Of a stretch of 64,000 nt of DNA, positions 11,336-21,299 are shown in pieces. The translations under genes and the position numbers were made by a program. Position 1 is the stretch's first letter. The number at the start of each line of letters is the position of its first letter. Below the pieces are notes generated by a model. The model was not told the DNA's origin, did no database searches, and saw only the letters and a program-made list of their open reading frames with translations. Source of the DNA: Siphonodentalium dalli (Eukaryota > Mollusca > Scaphopoda > Gadilida > Siphonodentaliidae); the NCBI GenBank assembly GCA_032622095.1, contig CP136063.1:24864987-24928986 (forward strand). Direction: 5' to 3'.

Positions 11336-12058
11336 GTTGAATCACTCATTGGCCAACAACTCACGGACAACGTATGTCAGAGCAGGCAACTATTTAGTCA
11401 ATTTTGCGACCAGTTTGAGTTAACGATACAGCTACCAATAGATCAAGCCACATTGCTATACTTTATGGCACACCTCGTTAACAGAAAATACAGCCCCAGC
11501 ACCATTACCACTTCTATTTCTGCCTTGTCCTCCTTGCACAAAATTAGAGGGTTGCCGGACCCCATCTACCATCTTCTTGGTCAAGAAAATATTGGCAGCA
11601 GCTCACCGTATTAATCCGTCGAAGGAAGTCAGACTCCCAATCACTAAGTTGTTGCTTTCGCGACTGACTGCGGCATTAATTTTTAATGGAACACTGTTTG
11701 GATGATGCATACCTCAAAGTATTGTTCAAATGTTTATTCACGTTTGCTTTTTTTTGCTTTCGCTCGGATAGGCGAGCTGTGTACCTTGGGTCCCACTGAA
11801 TCAGGTAGAGTAATCCAAGTTGAGGACTTGGAAATGGGCCCTACATCAGTCATAGTAATATTCAGATACTTCAAGCATAATTCGAATAACACTCCACATT
11901 ATATAAAATTGAGAAGACAGGAAAGTAAAGCAATCTGTCCGATATTTAATCTGCAATCATACCTCCAACATCGACCAAAAATTCAAGGTCCCCTCTTTAT
12001 TGGGGTTACATGGAATGATGTGGTGACAAGACATGAGGGAAACTCTACATTAAACACC
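11336..12058 (+). pseudogene. Tyrosine recombinase of YR retrotransposon, N-terminal and core part
   Basis: The N-terminal DNA-binding part reads through NNSRTTYVRAGNYL, LLYFMAHLVNRKYSPSTI, SALSSLHKIRGLPDP and RLPITKLLL. The catalytic core starts with FARIGELCTLG, holding the first catalytic Arg (CGG at 11765-11767), then the Lys-containing strand RYFKHNSNN and the family phrase ICPIFNLQSYL followed by GPLFI. Coding similarity ends about 12058, before the H-x-x-R, H/W and Tyr boxes. Frame breaks occur near 11400, at a C-run near 11563 (four C here, three in copy 2) and near 11700. The missing C-terminal boxes are found at 17030-17224. Confidence 0.82.
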
Positions 12059-12076
12059 GACCCCAGATCTGGGGTC
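12059..12076. repeat. Perfect 18-bp palindrome at the recombinase break
   Basis: GACCCCAGATCTGGGGTC is its own reverse complement. It sits at the point where recombinase coding similarity ends. The diverged relative at 5384 keeps only the left half (GACCCCAGACAG). Copy 2 has it intact at 61238-61255. Confidence 0.9.
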
Positions 12077-12130
12077 CTAAATATAGTAGTGGGATTTTCC
12101 AGATTCCGCTGTGGCTGTGATTTGTTATGA

Positions 12131-12450
12131 AAAATAGTTCCTCTAATGTTGGTAAATCTCGTTTATTCCGCGTACCATTGTGAACGTTTTCGTGTTAATA
12201 AACTAGCATAATGTTGCATTTTGCAGCATATTTCTCTACCCTTGCATTGGAGACTGAAGTCAGCCCAAACAAAAATCTGTCGGCCCTGTTCTTTGATCTC
12301 CGCGGCATCTTTGGTTGGTCCCCGGCCAGTGAAGAACAACATACCAGGCTACTCGTTTTATACTTCATTAAAATGTTTTTCTTGAATTTACGTAGCGCGT
12401 TCGGACATGTCATTCTGGTGTTAATAGCATGCATATTGGCGTTTCAATTT
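12131..12450 (+). repeat. Diverged copy of block 7466-7826
   Basis: Shares ordered phrases with 7466-7826, from 'agttcctctaatgtt' to 'catgcatattgg.gtttcaattttt'. The copies differ by many substitutions and several indels, so this duplication is far older than the 49-kb-spaced one. The ORFs that cross it on both strands are not conserved in the relative. Confidence 0.75.
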
Positions 12451-13090
12451 TTAAAATCGGACAATAATTACTTATGTTATGTTTGTCTTTATTTAATATT
12501 TCTGAGTCTCCTTGCTTACGTAAACCTAAATAAACGTGTTCCGATATATTAAAGAATAAACGAAAACGGCTCATTCGAACCTAACTAAAATGATGTATTC
12601 TAATTTGAAAGAACGGCGTAACTAATATTATGCATTCGTAATTTGATAGTGAGTATGGAGTTTAGAGTGATAATATATGTACATTACAATATGTGCATAG
12701 CGGTTACACAAAACTCCGATACTGGCACATCAATAAACTTAATATACACGTACAGTCGTAATAATAGTATCCTCATATTCTTAATAAACGCTCTTTATTC
12801 ATATCGTAACAGGGGTAAACTAGTAATAAGCGACCTTTATTGTTTCCTGTTAGAAAAAACAAACGGGAACTGATTTCGGTCTATGATTGGAACTTGAATA
12901 AGGCCTTCGGTTGTACATTGATGTCGGTAAATAAAACTATTTGACGCATTTGTCGACCTATCTAGTTTTGTTAGCACCAGACGTTAGGACCGACGTGTAA
13001 TTAAATCGAGCATTTTTGGTTTTAAATTGCCATATGGCTTCTTGTTTATGTTTGTACACGAACTGATTGTTACAATTTATTATTGTCTTT

Positions 13091-13138
13091 CGATAAATCG
13101 ATATATATATATATATATCGATAAATCGATATATATAT
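13091..13138. repeat. Palindromic AT repeat with CGATAAATCGATATAT units
   Basis: Two 'cgataaatcgatatatat' units flank a pure TA run, making an extended self-complementary stretch. Confidence 0.75.
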
Positions 13139-13159
13139 TTACGTTCGTTCTAGTTCTTT

Positions 13160-13590
13160 TAAAATGTTTCACACCTGAATATACGGACATAGCTTATTCG
13201 AGCTTCCAAATTGTGTGTACATAATTTGGAATGTGGTATAAGATATGTCGAAATAATCCTATACAGGCTTCATATGCCATCAAAATTACTTGTCATGGTC
13301 ACAGGCAATTTCCAGCTGCTTAAATGTTTTTCACTCAGAATTTAAGCAAACGCACTTTATTGCAACCATACCAGGGATAGACTTAACACGGAACGCTGTT
13401 GTTTGTTCGAGACACATATACATCGTGTTCAAAGTTGCATTTTGTATAACTTACATTCGCATTTCTGAGACTTTTTATGCCCACAGAAAGGTAGTTCAGG
13501 TATTTATCGACATATTTCGACACCGCTAAATATTCAAAAGTAAATATTATTGGGTGCATTTTGGAGCACAAACCGCCATGAAAATGATAT
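13160..13590 (+). repeat. Diverged direct repeat, first member
   Basis: Matches 15400-15800 in order and orientation: 'cttgtcatg..tggtcacag', 'cgc.ctttattg.aacca', 'gaaaggtagttcaa/g' and 'attattgggtg.attttggag.gcaaaccgcca'. Copy 2 of the large duplication lacks 23 bp here (equivalent to 13371-13393). The other member retains that stretch, so the loss is a derived deletion in copy 2. Confidence 0.8.
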
Positions 13591-14291
13591 GGTTTCTTCT
13601 GAACATTAGGTATATTATGTTAATTGAGCACTGAGTAAGTAGCTATTACATCATAACACGGGTCGCCGGCAGTATACTGTAAGAAGCATTCTATATACTA
13701 CCATATATCAAGCACAATAAACATTTACAGCGCCGACAATAACATACGGCCGGTGTGAATATGTATGTTGGGTCGGGAAGTCGGGTGATGACACAAAAAT
13801 GCACATAGTTCGTATGCAACAACTTATTTTCACAAAAATTTCAACATGTCAAAATATAAGGAGCATGACTTTTATTAACAGTACATTTATGGATATGAAA
13901 TTCGCTTTCTTTAATCTTTTGTATCTAATTAATTCCAAGAATAACGATGCATCGAAATATTTAAAATTGACACAAGATGATCGATGTAATCGACAAAAAG
14001 GTACTGTTCCAGGAAAATAAAATTATTTTACAATTTCCAATTGATTTTCCTCGTACATTCTGCGTTTTACATACGCCATGATTACCGTATTTGTTCGGTT
14101 GATCTATGAGTCTATAGATCGATTAGTAGACTAATTAATATACTGTATAATTCCCCACCATCTTGCCACCAATCGACTAGAATCATGTTTTCACAATATG
14201 TAAATGACATACCGGTACATATAGTTCTGTCGTAAGGGCGTATTACTATGACGCAAGTCACGACTGTATGCAGGTGCCGATGTCATTAACA

Positions 14292-14405
14292 GTACACTAT
14301 CGATACACAGACGAGAGTAATCAACAGTCTAGTGTATTAGTATTGTTACACCATGCAGTACACCAGACTGCTGTGAGTAATCTGGCTTGTGTATCGGTTG
14401 TGTAC
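14292..14405. repeat. Imperfect foldback, arms about 46 bp
   Basis: The left arm begins 'gtacactatcgatacaca' and the right arm ends 'tgtgtatcggttgtgtac'. Pairing continues through 'agtaatc' and 'cagtctagtgta' with scattered mismatches. No target duplication was found. Confidence 0.7.
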
Positions 14406-15399
14406 CATCAACAGTGTACATGGAATATACTAGTTAATAAATAACTGACAATAAACGAAGGCCTATTATAATTACGCGAATTTAAATGGTATTACAGTGT
14501 GTTGCTTTCGACATATTTGTCGTTCTCTCTATATTAGCGCTACAATGCTACATAGATCTCAATAATGACATCCATTTTGTTTTTATTTTCGTTAATGACA
14601 TAAATAGCATTACTGAAAAACAAATTTAATTGAGTTCAACGATTGTATCTCACCCACTATTAATTTATATGAACATACCCAAACGCATCTCTGCATGGGG
14701 AAACATGCATGTTCCATCAGAAATCTTGTCCCGATCGGTCACTATACCCCAATACACCCTCCCCGTTAAAGGTACGAGAGGCATTGGCGGTGGGTATGCT
14801 GTTACAATATTCATCTCCGTCAAAAACCGTCATAACAGAAGGAAAAGTAAGATATAGACAGACTTTGCTCTAGCTTATGCCAATCAGAAATATGGCATAA
14901 ACAGTATGTTATTGTCAACTCCCCCCTTTATTATCTAAACAAAGGCAAAAAGAGTCTTTTCCTGGCTTTTGTTTAGATCCGGATATGGTAAACATAAAGA
15001 CCGTAACTTGTTACTGTTTTCCTGATATGGACATAATAAAGAGCGTTTATATCAATTTTGTGTGATTAACCAATAGAATTGCACTGCGTTATGTAAATAT
15101 GTATTCTGTAACACGAGCAGTCTCTTGTTTAAGTACACCAGTGTACGTCTTGACGACGATATACTATTTACGCGCTGATCGTTCCTTCTGTTGATGGCGA
15201 TTTGAGCAAATATAATTATTTCTGTAACGAATGCCACCCGTGCCTTTAACGTACAACAAATCAAAGCAGCGGCCATTTTTTTTTTAATTCTCAGCTTGGC
15301 TTCGTATTATTAAGCAGATGGTTGAGAAAAAATCTAATCGGCATATTACGAACTCGAAAGTAGTATACATGTAATATACTTAGGTTTATTCTAGTCCTA
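14406..15399. other. No gene seen
   Basis: AT-rich sequence. One reverse-strand copy of the ACGCTCTTTATT motif lies at 15035-15046. The right-hand visible limit of copy 1 (14849) falls here only because the window ends at the equivalent base in copy 2, so it is not a biological boundary. Confidence 0.5.
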
Positions 15400-15800
15400 C
15401 TAAAATATGGATAAATTTAAAAGGACATGGCTCGTTCAAGTTTGCAATAAGTTATAAGATATGGGTTCACAAATACGCGAAATATTGATATATACTTGAA
15501 CCATACTTGTCATGCATGGTCACAGCCATTGTCCAACTGTTATTCGCACTTAATTTCAACAAATTGAACGCTCTTTATTGAAACCATCTCAGGAATAGAT
15601 ATGTATTGCCGTGCCCACGGATGTTGTTTGTTTGGAACACAAACAGGTTGTATATTATTATTACTTTAATTCGTCTTTATGTGACATAATGCCCTTAGAA
15701 AGGTAGTTCAACTATCTATGGACATATACCAATACCGGGAAAAATTCAAAAGCGAATATTATTGGGTGTATTTTGGAGTGCAAACCGCCAGGTTTAATGA
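15400..15800 (+). repeat. Diverged direct repeat, second member
   Basis: Partner of 13160-13590. It carries an exact ACGCTCTTTATT at 15568-15579 where the partner has ACGCACTTTATT (13350-13361). Confidence 0.8.
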
Positions 15801-16096
15801 TAAATTCCACTAAATTTAGGAACAAACATTTACTTGAAACTATAACTCAAGAAACTAATTATTCGTTAATTTATTCCTTTGCTTGCCACTTCAAAATGCG
15901 AAAATAAACATGATCCGTTGCGATTGGATTCAGCCAATGAAATTAATTGTACGACAAAAAAAATAAAGCTATATATCGATATACTCGCGTTTAATGATTT
16001 TGTTTCGAAAATCGAACTGGAAGATCGATAAAATTTAAGTATATATGTTTTGCTTGTTCCATATACACTGTGGCTGGCATTCATTTATTCAAATAT

Positions 16097-16545
16097 TCGG
16101 CACACTTGTTCAATTTATTTATTGGAAAAGCGAGCCCGAAAATCGATCATTTTAAGTACTGACGCTAAAATTATATATGCTCGCAACTCGGGTATCTAGA
16201 ATTCTGGACCTCAGTAATTTCTAGCTATAATGTCAATAGTAACTGTGCCGTGGTAATCATATCATACGGCACAATTTTGTGTTTGGGAAATATCAGTAGA
16301 AACGAAACTAAATTAGTCGGCGCCCTTGTTCAATTCATTTATCCGTAAAGCGAGTCCAACAATCAATCATTTCGCGACATCGATTTTAAGTCAATGTATA
16401 GATACATATATCATACCCCACATCAGGAACAAAACGAAGCCAATAAAACGATAAAAAAAATTATGACGCAGCAAAACAGAATGAACAAACGAATTATATA
16501 TTTTTTAGAAAATCAGCAAAATAATTTAATTAGTTTCCAAAACGA
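16097..16545 (+). repeat. Short direct repeat followed by relative of 7846-8010
   Basis: About 60 bp at 16097-16158 ('ttgttcaatt.atttat...aaagcgag.cc') recurs at 16317-16375. It is followed at 16370-16545 by the diverged relative of 7846-8010. Confidence 0.65.
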
Positions 16546-17029
16546 CAATTTAACACTTTAGTTCATTAAATGCAAACGGAACCCAAAACCATACATTTTC
16601 TATAAACAATGCGCAAACGATCGTGCATGAACATGTTTTTATCGCTAATTGTATGAATTAAGTTCTTTCTAATTTCGGGTATAGATTATATTTTTATTTA
16701 TACATGCACATGGCTAATTTCCGTAATCATCAACGGATTCGAGCCATTGAAGTCTCAAACCCAACTGCGATTCTAATTATACACTTGGTACATTTCTTTT
16801 TGTCATGAGCTGAAGTTTAATGAAATAAAAAAATGCGATAACAGTATAACTAATGTAACTTACACACTTGCCACATGGCATACCGCGGCTATTTTACCTT
16901 TGATCTACCGCCGACAGACTGGGCTGATATTATTATTCAGCTGAAGCCTGGTAAAGCTATTTTTAACATGGCGTAAGGTAATTAGCCTGTCACACGGACT
17001 TCTTTTTTAATGGAGCGAGTACGAAATGA
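16546..17029. other. No gene seen; junction into recombinase fragment
   Basis: No ORF of note. A TGA at 17027-17029 closes the frame immediately upstream of the recombinase fragment. Confidence 0.5.
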
Positions 17030-17224
17030 ACTATCTTCGACCGGTGTCTCAATAAAGCCCTTCTTTTCTTCAATTTAGACACAAAGTTTTATAAAGGGCA
17101 CTCGTTCAGTATAGGGGCCGCTAGTGAGTCGGCGCAGCAGGGTTTCTCAGATGGGCAGATCCGCATTATGGGGCGCTGGAAATACGACGCGTTCCGAAAA
17201 TATATCCGGTCAGGAGTCTTATAG
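17030..17224 (+). pseudogene. Tyrosine recombinase C-terminal catalytic fragment
   Basis: This is a 64-codon open frame ending at TAG 17222-17224, with no ATG start. It reads through FDRCLNKALLFFNLDTKFYK, then GHSFSIGAAS, then IRIMGRWKYDAFRKYIR. This is the standard end of a DIRS-group recombinase: box II His (CAC at 17099-17101), the GRW tryptophan, and the nucleophilic Tyr (TAT at 17201-17203). The second catalytic Arg of H-x-x-R is replaced by Ser (AGT at 17108-17110). Together with the part at 11336-12058 it would make a recombinase of ordinary length, overlapping by only a few residues, but the overlapping nucleotides are not alike. It may belong to the same element split by 5 kb, or to a second relic. 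Confidence 0.85.
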
Positions 17225-18345
17225 GGTAGAATCGGAAGTTTTTCGAACAGAAGACGGTATTTGGGTTACATAGCCAAAATCATGCCGAAGTTAGCGGTTC
17301 CTGAGGTACCTGCTAGTCCAGAGTGTATTGACTTGAAATGGTTTCATTGGTTTGCAAGTGGTTCGAACCTTTTAACCCATTTGTCAGTGGCTCGCCAATT
17401 TAAATTTTGTTCTTTCAGCGTTTAACTACCACAGAATGGGCTCAAACACAGGGACAAGTGGTCCTAGCTGTTTTAGGCCAGTCAATCATTTATCGGTAGT
17501 TTAGTGGATAGTCATGAATTATGTAGTTCAATGAATGTTTCACACGACAAAGTTTACAAATGGTCGTATCTCAATGGTTGGTTTCAAATTTGGTAGAGTG
17601 GATAAGTTGTATATATAATCCTTGGGGATAGATTATTATTGGTCAAATTAAAGAAATAGGGACCCCTAACAATTTCAACGACAAACCATGGTTTCATGCC
17701 TCTGTCCGGTTTGGGTGGGGCAAAAACCATCTCAGGACTCACCCTCTCCAGGTCGGTCCTGGAATGATTTTCATGGCGCTATAGGCCCACACCTGTATCG
17801 GAAGGACTATATATAAATATGTTCGGTTATTTCTAAGTTGTGTCTGTATCAGACTTTTGAACCATCATATGGCAATAAACCATATGAAACAAACTTGATA
17901 GTTGTAGTCCTTCCAATAAACAACCAAACCGGGACATAGGGTAGAAATCACAAGGCCAGTTGGTATAACTTCAACCCAGAGAGCATAAATGGTGATTTTG
18001 GTAGACCATTGCAGTTTATTAATATTGAGAGTACTAGGATATGTGGTTCTCACCACAATTGATCTTTCCACAGCTGTGAATCAAATCATTATTAGCAGAT
18101 ACTTTCGAGCAATCAGCAACTGAACTGGTCCCTTGCTGCAATGCAAATTATGATGCATCTTTCTTCAACTTAATTTTGCATACCTTCAGTGTTGAATTAT
18201 GCCTATATTCAGAATTTTTTTCTTGTCAAATCATAATGTACTGAAATTTATATTTACCCCATGATGTTGGAAATTTACTGTTTTTCACTTTGCATGAGAC
18301 TTGTCATAATTTTCACAATTAAACTTAAAATGTATGTTCTCAGGT
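17225..18345. other. Possible 3' region of the YR element, no gene seen
   Basis: Sequence after the recombinase stop. A 'ggttcgaacc' phrase near 17352 and a TATA-like 'tatatataaatatg' near 17810 are isolated. I cannot recognise a terminal repeat. Confidence 0.35.
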
Positions 18346-19725
18346 GTAGGTATACATATTCTATAATATTAAAGAGTAAGATATGTTTGTCTGTTCCCGA
18401 CCCCTGGACCGATTTCAACCAAATTTGATGTGCTGTCTCAGGGTACCCTGGCGAATGTTATAGCGGCGTTATTTTTTGTTATTTTGATTCACAAAAAATA
18501 ATTTTTCAAATTTTATTTTTTAAATACTAAATTGAGCATTACCGTTAAATTCTCTATAAAAAGTCAAAAATTAAATTTAAAAAAAGTAATTCATTTTTTA
18601 AAATCTGGTTTAATTCAACATGACTATTTCTTTAAACACCTTGTCTCCTAGCTTCTGTAAGCTCCTCCCACTAATTAATGTGTGGGGGGAAAAACTCCAT
18701 TAAGGCTTCATGCTTACGTGAGTGTGTGTACGTGTGCAGACAGGACAGACAACAATTATATTTGAAACGAAAACATCCATACGCACACCAAATGACACCG
18801 ACGAATGGATGGGATTTGGGATACTCTACCATTTTTATTAGTATTTCTAACAAATCATAACTTGAAAGAATAGCAAAATCAACATATCTGGTCAAAGGTG
18901 TGCTCGCTTGGTGGAATAATTGTCCATTATCGACAAACAATGAAGCAGTGTGTCTATTGACTGCATATTACACAATTTCGAAAATTCCCTATTGACCACA
19001 GTGCTAAATATAATGACAGAAAAGACATCGAATAAGACGAATTAGAATAATACAATCGATGTTATTAACCCATATGTGTATAGTGTATATTAGTACAAAA
19101 ACTGTCGACTAGACCGTTGTGCATTTCGCATAACCCAATTTGAAAATATCTAAGCGACAAAGCGTAGTACAGTGTCAATTGGCTTGTATGCAATCAGATG
19201 TACACTCAGAGACTATTAAAAGTAGTACAGACAGGATAGCTACTAGTAGATCAAATCGTTTGCAATTTTTACTAAGTTCCTGGCATCAACCCCAACCCAG
19301 CTTTATATACAACAGAGGGTATATATAGTGTTGTACTGAGAAGTCATATGTTCCTGGATATAGTTAAGGTACTTTTGAGTATGAGTACATGTTATCGCCT
19401 ATACGGACGAAAAATTAACAGAAAATCTGAGAAATTTGGCATTTATTTGTGTACATATGCATTTGAAATAGTTGTTTTGGTCCGAATAACAAATTTAGAT
19501 AATTGATTAGTCGCGCGGTTATTAAAGTTGACTTCCTCACTTGTCGACATTTAACCCCTTTATTAACAGATTTTGTACACATGTGATCAGTATGTTTGGT
19601 CAAGAGTGATGCAGATCCGAAAGAAAGTACTAGTAGCATTTCTCCGAAGAAAGGCAAATCCTCGAGTACAGGATTACACACTGAGTATATATACTAGGCA
19701 GGAACGTGGCTAGAGGGTGTCACAA
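18346..19725. other. AT-rich intergenic stretch, no gene seen
   Basis: Near 18360-18440 the phrase 'attaaagagtaagatatgtttgtctgttc' followed by 'ccgatttcaaccaaatttg' has the look of a dispersed element end, but I cannot name it. The rest has no visible structure. Confidence 0.35.
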
Positions 19726-19729
19726 GAAG

Positions 19730-20135
19730 CTTGTACAAAATAATTTATTCAAATTGGTTCATATTTGTTAAAGTTATTAAGTCGGTCAGAATAAGTCGAA
19801 AATGAAGTGTAATATTACGAAAAACAGTCGGAGCAAATCCCTAGCCGCATCATGTAGAGAGGGTATTGTGATTTGCATGTATACCAACAATTATTGAAAT
19901 CGGTTCGTATTTGTTAAAAGTTATTAAGTCAGATAGAATTTTCTAAATCAAAATAAGTCGAAAATGAGATGTAACTTAAAAAAAAGTCAGACCGAACCGC
20001 AATTAGCATCATGCGGAGAGGCAGTCATAAGGAGATTGCATACAAAAAAAATATTGAAATCGATTCATAGTTGTTCGAGTTATGAGGTCGGACGGACGGA
20101 CGGAGGGAGAAAGCGTGACGGACAGACGCAGTCAA
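19730..20135 (+). repeat. Tandem repeat, about three diverged units, with GGAC tail
   Basis: Units contain 'ttgaaatcggttcgtatttgtt', 'aagttattaagtcgg' and 'gcatcatg..gagagg'. The last unit ends in 'cggacggacggacgg' and 'gcagtcaatccagtata', the same tail as at 25901-25986. Confidence 0.7.
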
Positions 20136-20139
20136 TCCA

Positions 20140-20790
20140 GTATATTTACATACACCTAATGTCGCTTCCGATTTCCCCATAGCGTTAAGGTAGACACGCC
20201 CCCTGATCCAATTTGTTCATAAACCTATGAACGTAAAGTGACGTCACTTTCAATGTCATTCATAGGTTTATGAACACATTGATCCCGGAAATCACCGGAA
20301 ATTGTCGGACATGAGTGCTTGACTATTCAGCACGCCCGGATTTGGCAATCAATTTGTGTTGGTCTATAATCAGTGTTGTTTCCCTGCACCTATAAAACTC
20401 ATCTCCTCTGATTACACAACCCACGACCTCGGAAATATATCATTATGGTAGTATGGTGTGCGGTCTCATCATCCACAGCTGAAACTTAATTGTTAGTTTC
20501 AGATATTATCATTCTTGAAATCAACACGTCTACATTCGTTACAAGCTAAACAAGAAATTTCGTCATAATGTGTATACTTCATGCGTTCATTTAAAGTTGA
20601 ATAAATATTGTGAAAGACAGACAATCCTATAGTTGATAATGAATTTAAGTATATAAATATAAATAATAAACGGCGGATTCAACGTGGTCATGGGTTTTGA
20701 CCGCGATATAAATTCAGCAAACTCCCCATGAACCCCAGTTCGGGGTTCATGCAGTTTGCTGAATTTTTCTCGCGATCAAATGGGGGTATA
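20140..20790 (+). repeat. Long direct repeat, first member
   Basis: Matches 21300-22070, from 'tatatttacatacacctaat' through 'cataaacctatgaacg' to the hairpin 'cagcaaactcc...ggggttcat.cagtttgc'. The terminal right arm present in the second member ('atcccatgaccacattgaa') is absent here. After 'ctcgcgatcaaa' the sequence switches to 'tgggggtataat'. Confidence 0.8.
20215..20275. promoter_or_regulatory. Nested inverted repeat centred on a CRE-like palindrome
   Basis: Outer arms TTCATAAACCTATGAAC and its reverse complement flank a perfect 16-bp palindrome, AAAGTGACGTCACTTT (20235-20250), which contains TGACGTCA, the consensus for CREB/ATF factors. In the second member (about 21374-21433) the outer arms remain but the centre is TGACATCA. 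Regulatory meaning is only a possibility, because it lies within a repeat. Confidence 0.35.
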
Positions 20791-21299
20791 ATTATATGTT
20801 GATATATCATTTTATGAAACATGTTCGATAAAATTTATTCACAACTTGCTTGAGGCTAATGTCAACCAAATATATCATCGATCATCGTATATTGTCTGTC
20901 TTGGTCGTTAGTCATTCCATTAAGCCCTGTTTGATTAATTGAATTAATTATGGGCATTGGCTGGCATACAGATAACAAAGGCCTTTGAATACATGCTTGA
21001 CGTAATAGCTTCTGTGAGTGGAACAGAGACAAGATTATCAATATGTTGGTACGGCCCGATGGACGGACAGACAATGGACAAGGAGTGATGACTATAGCTC
21101 CACTAGAGACTTGGTCTCAGGTGAGCTAAAAAGCATATAATGAAAATCCTATTGTCCATGTCCAAACAGTGTAGACATAGTGGCCTCTGATCAGGTGATG
21201 AAACATGAATGTTTCGCTTTTATCACAAGAATGCATGTTGTTATATTATGAACTCTGTTTAGCAAAACACAAAGTTTTCATAGACTATCTTCAATAAAT
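20791..21299. other. Spacer between the two long direct repeats
   Basis: AT-rich sequence with 'ggacggacagac' near 21060. No gene is seen. Confidence 0.45.

Larger units (their letters stand above)
9131..12058 (+). mobile_element. Degraded tyrosine-recombinase (DIRS-group) retrotransposon, copy 1
   Basis: Reading order is gag-like protein, reverse transcriptase, RNase H, then a tyrosine recombinase instead of a DDE integrase. That order and the RNase H-to-recombinase arrangement define the YR retrotransposons (DIRS, PAT and Ngaro groups). Several frameshifts and an internal stop break ORF 2. Most lesions are shared with copy 2 at 58309-61237 and so predate the duplication. Terminal repeats could not be assigned, so the subgroup remains open. 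The recombinase coding sequence stops matching family expectation at about 12058. Confidence 0.85.
1..14849 (+). repeat. Large near-identical direct duplication, copy 1
   Basis: The whole interval recurs at 49136-64000 in the same orientation. The offset changes stepwise: 49135 at the start, 49136 after a G-run near 1480, 49183 after a C-run near 3040, about 49179 around 6.6-12.5 kb, and 49151 at the end. Differences are sparse single substitutions (for example near 4608, 4854, 5147, 5389, 7275), homopolymer changes of one base, a 47-bp gap in this copy beside a poly-C tract, and a 23-bp segment (13371-13393) missing from copy 2. The left edge lies outside the window and the right edge lies at or beyond 14849. 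All elements described below within this span are therefore present twice. Confidence 0.98.
12059..17029 (+). other. About 5 kb non-coding block between two recombinase halves
   Basis: The block lies between the core part of a tyrosine recombinase (ending about 12058) and a C-terminal recombinase fragment (starting 17030). It contains no recognisable gene. It starts with sequence related to 5384-5455, continues with sequence related to 7466-7826 (12131-12450), has an internal direct repeat (13160-13590 and 15400-15800), and near its end has sequence related to 7846-8010 (16370-16545). The best reading is an old composite insertion, but two independent recombinase relics flanking unrelated DNA cannot be excluded. 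I found no clear target duplication at its edges. Confidence 0.5.

Noticed and set aside
9131-12058. Classification of the element as an LTR retrotransposon or endogenous retrovirus
   Set aside because: There is no protease, envelope or DDE integrase, the recombinase is of the tyrosine type, and no LTR pair with matching ends was found.
12195-12552. Opposed ORFs of 79 and 113 codons in both large copies
   Set aside because: They lie in a non-coding repeat block, and the diverged relative at 7466-7826 does not keep either frame.
17340-17375. GGTTCGAACC, a possible tRNA or SINE box B
   Set aside because: No box A at the right distance and no cloverleaf can be drawn.
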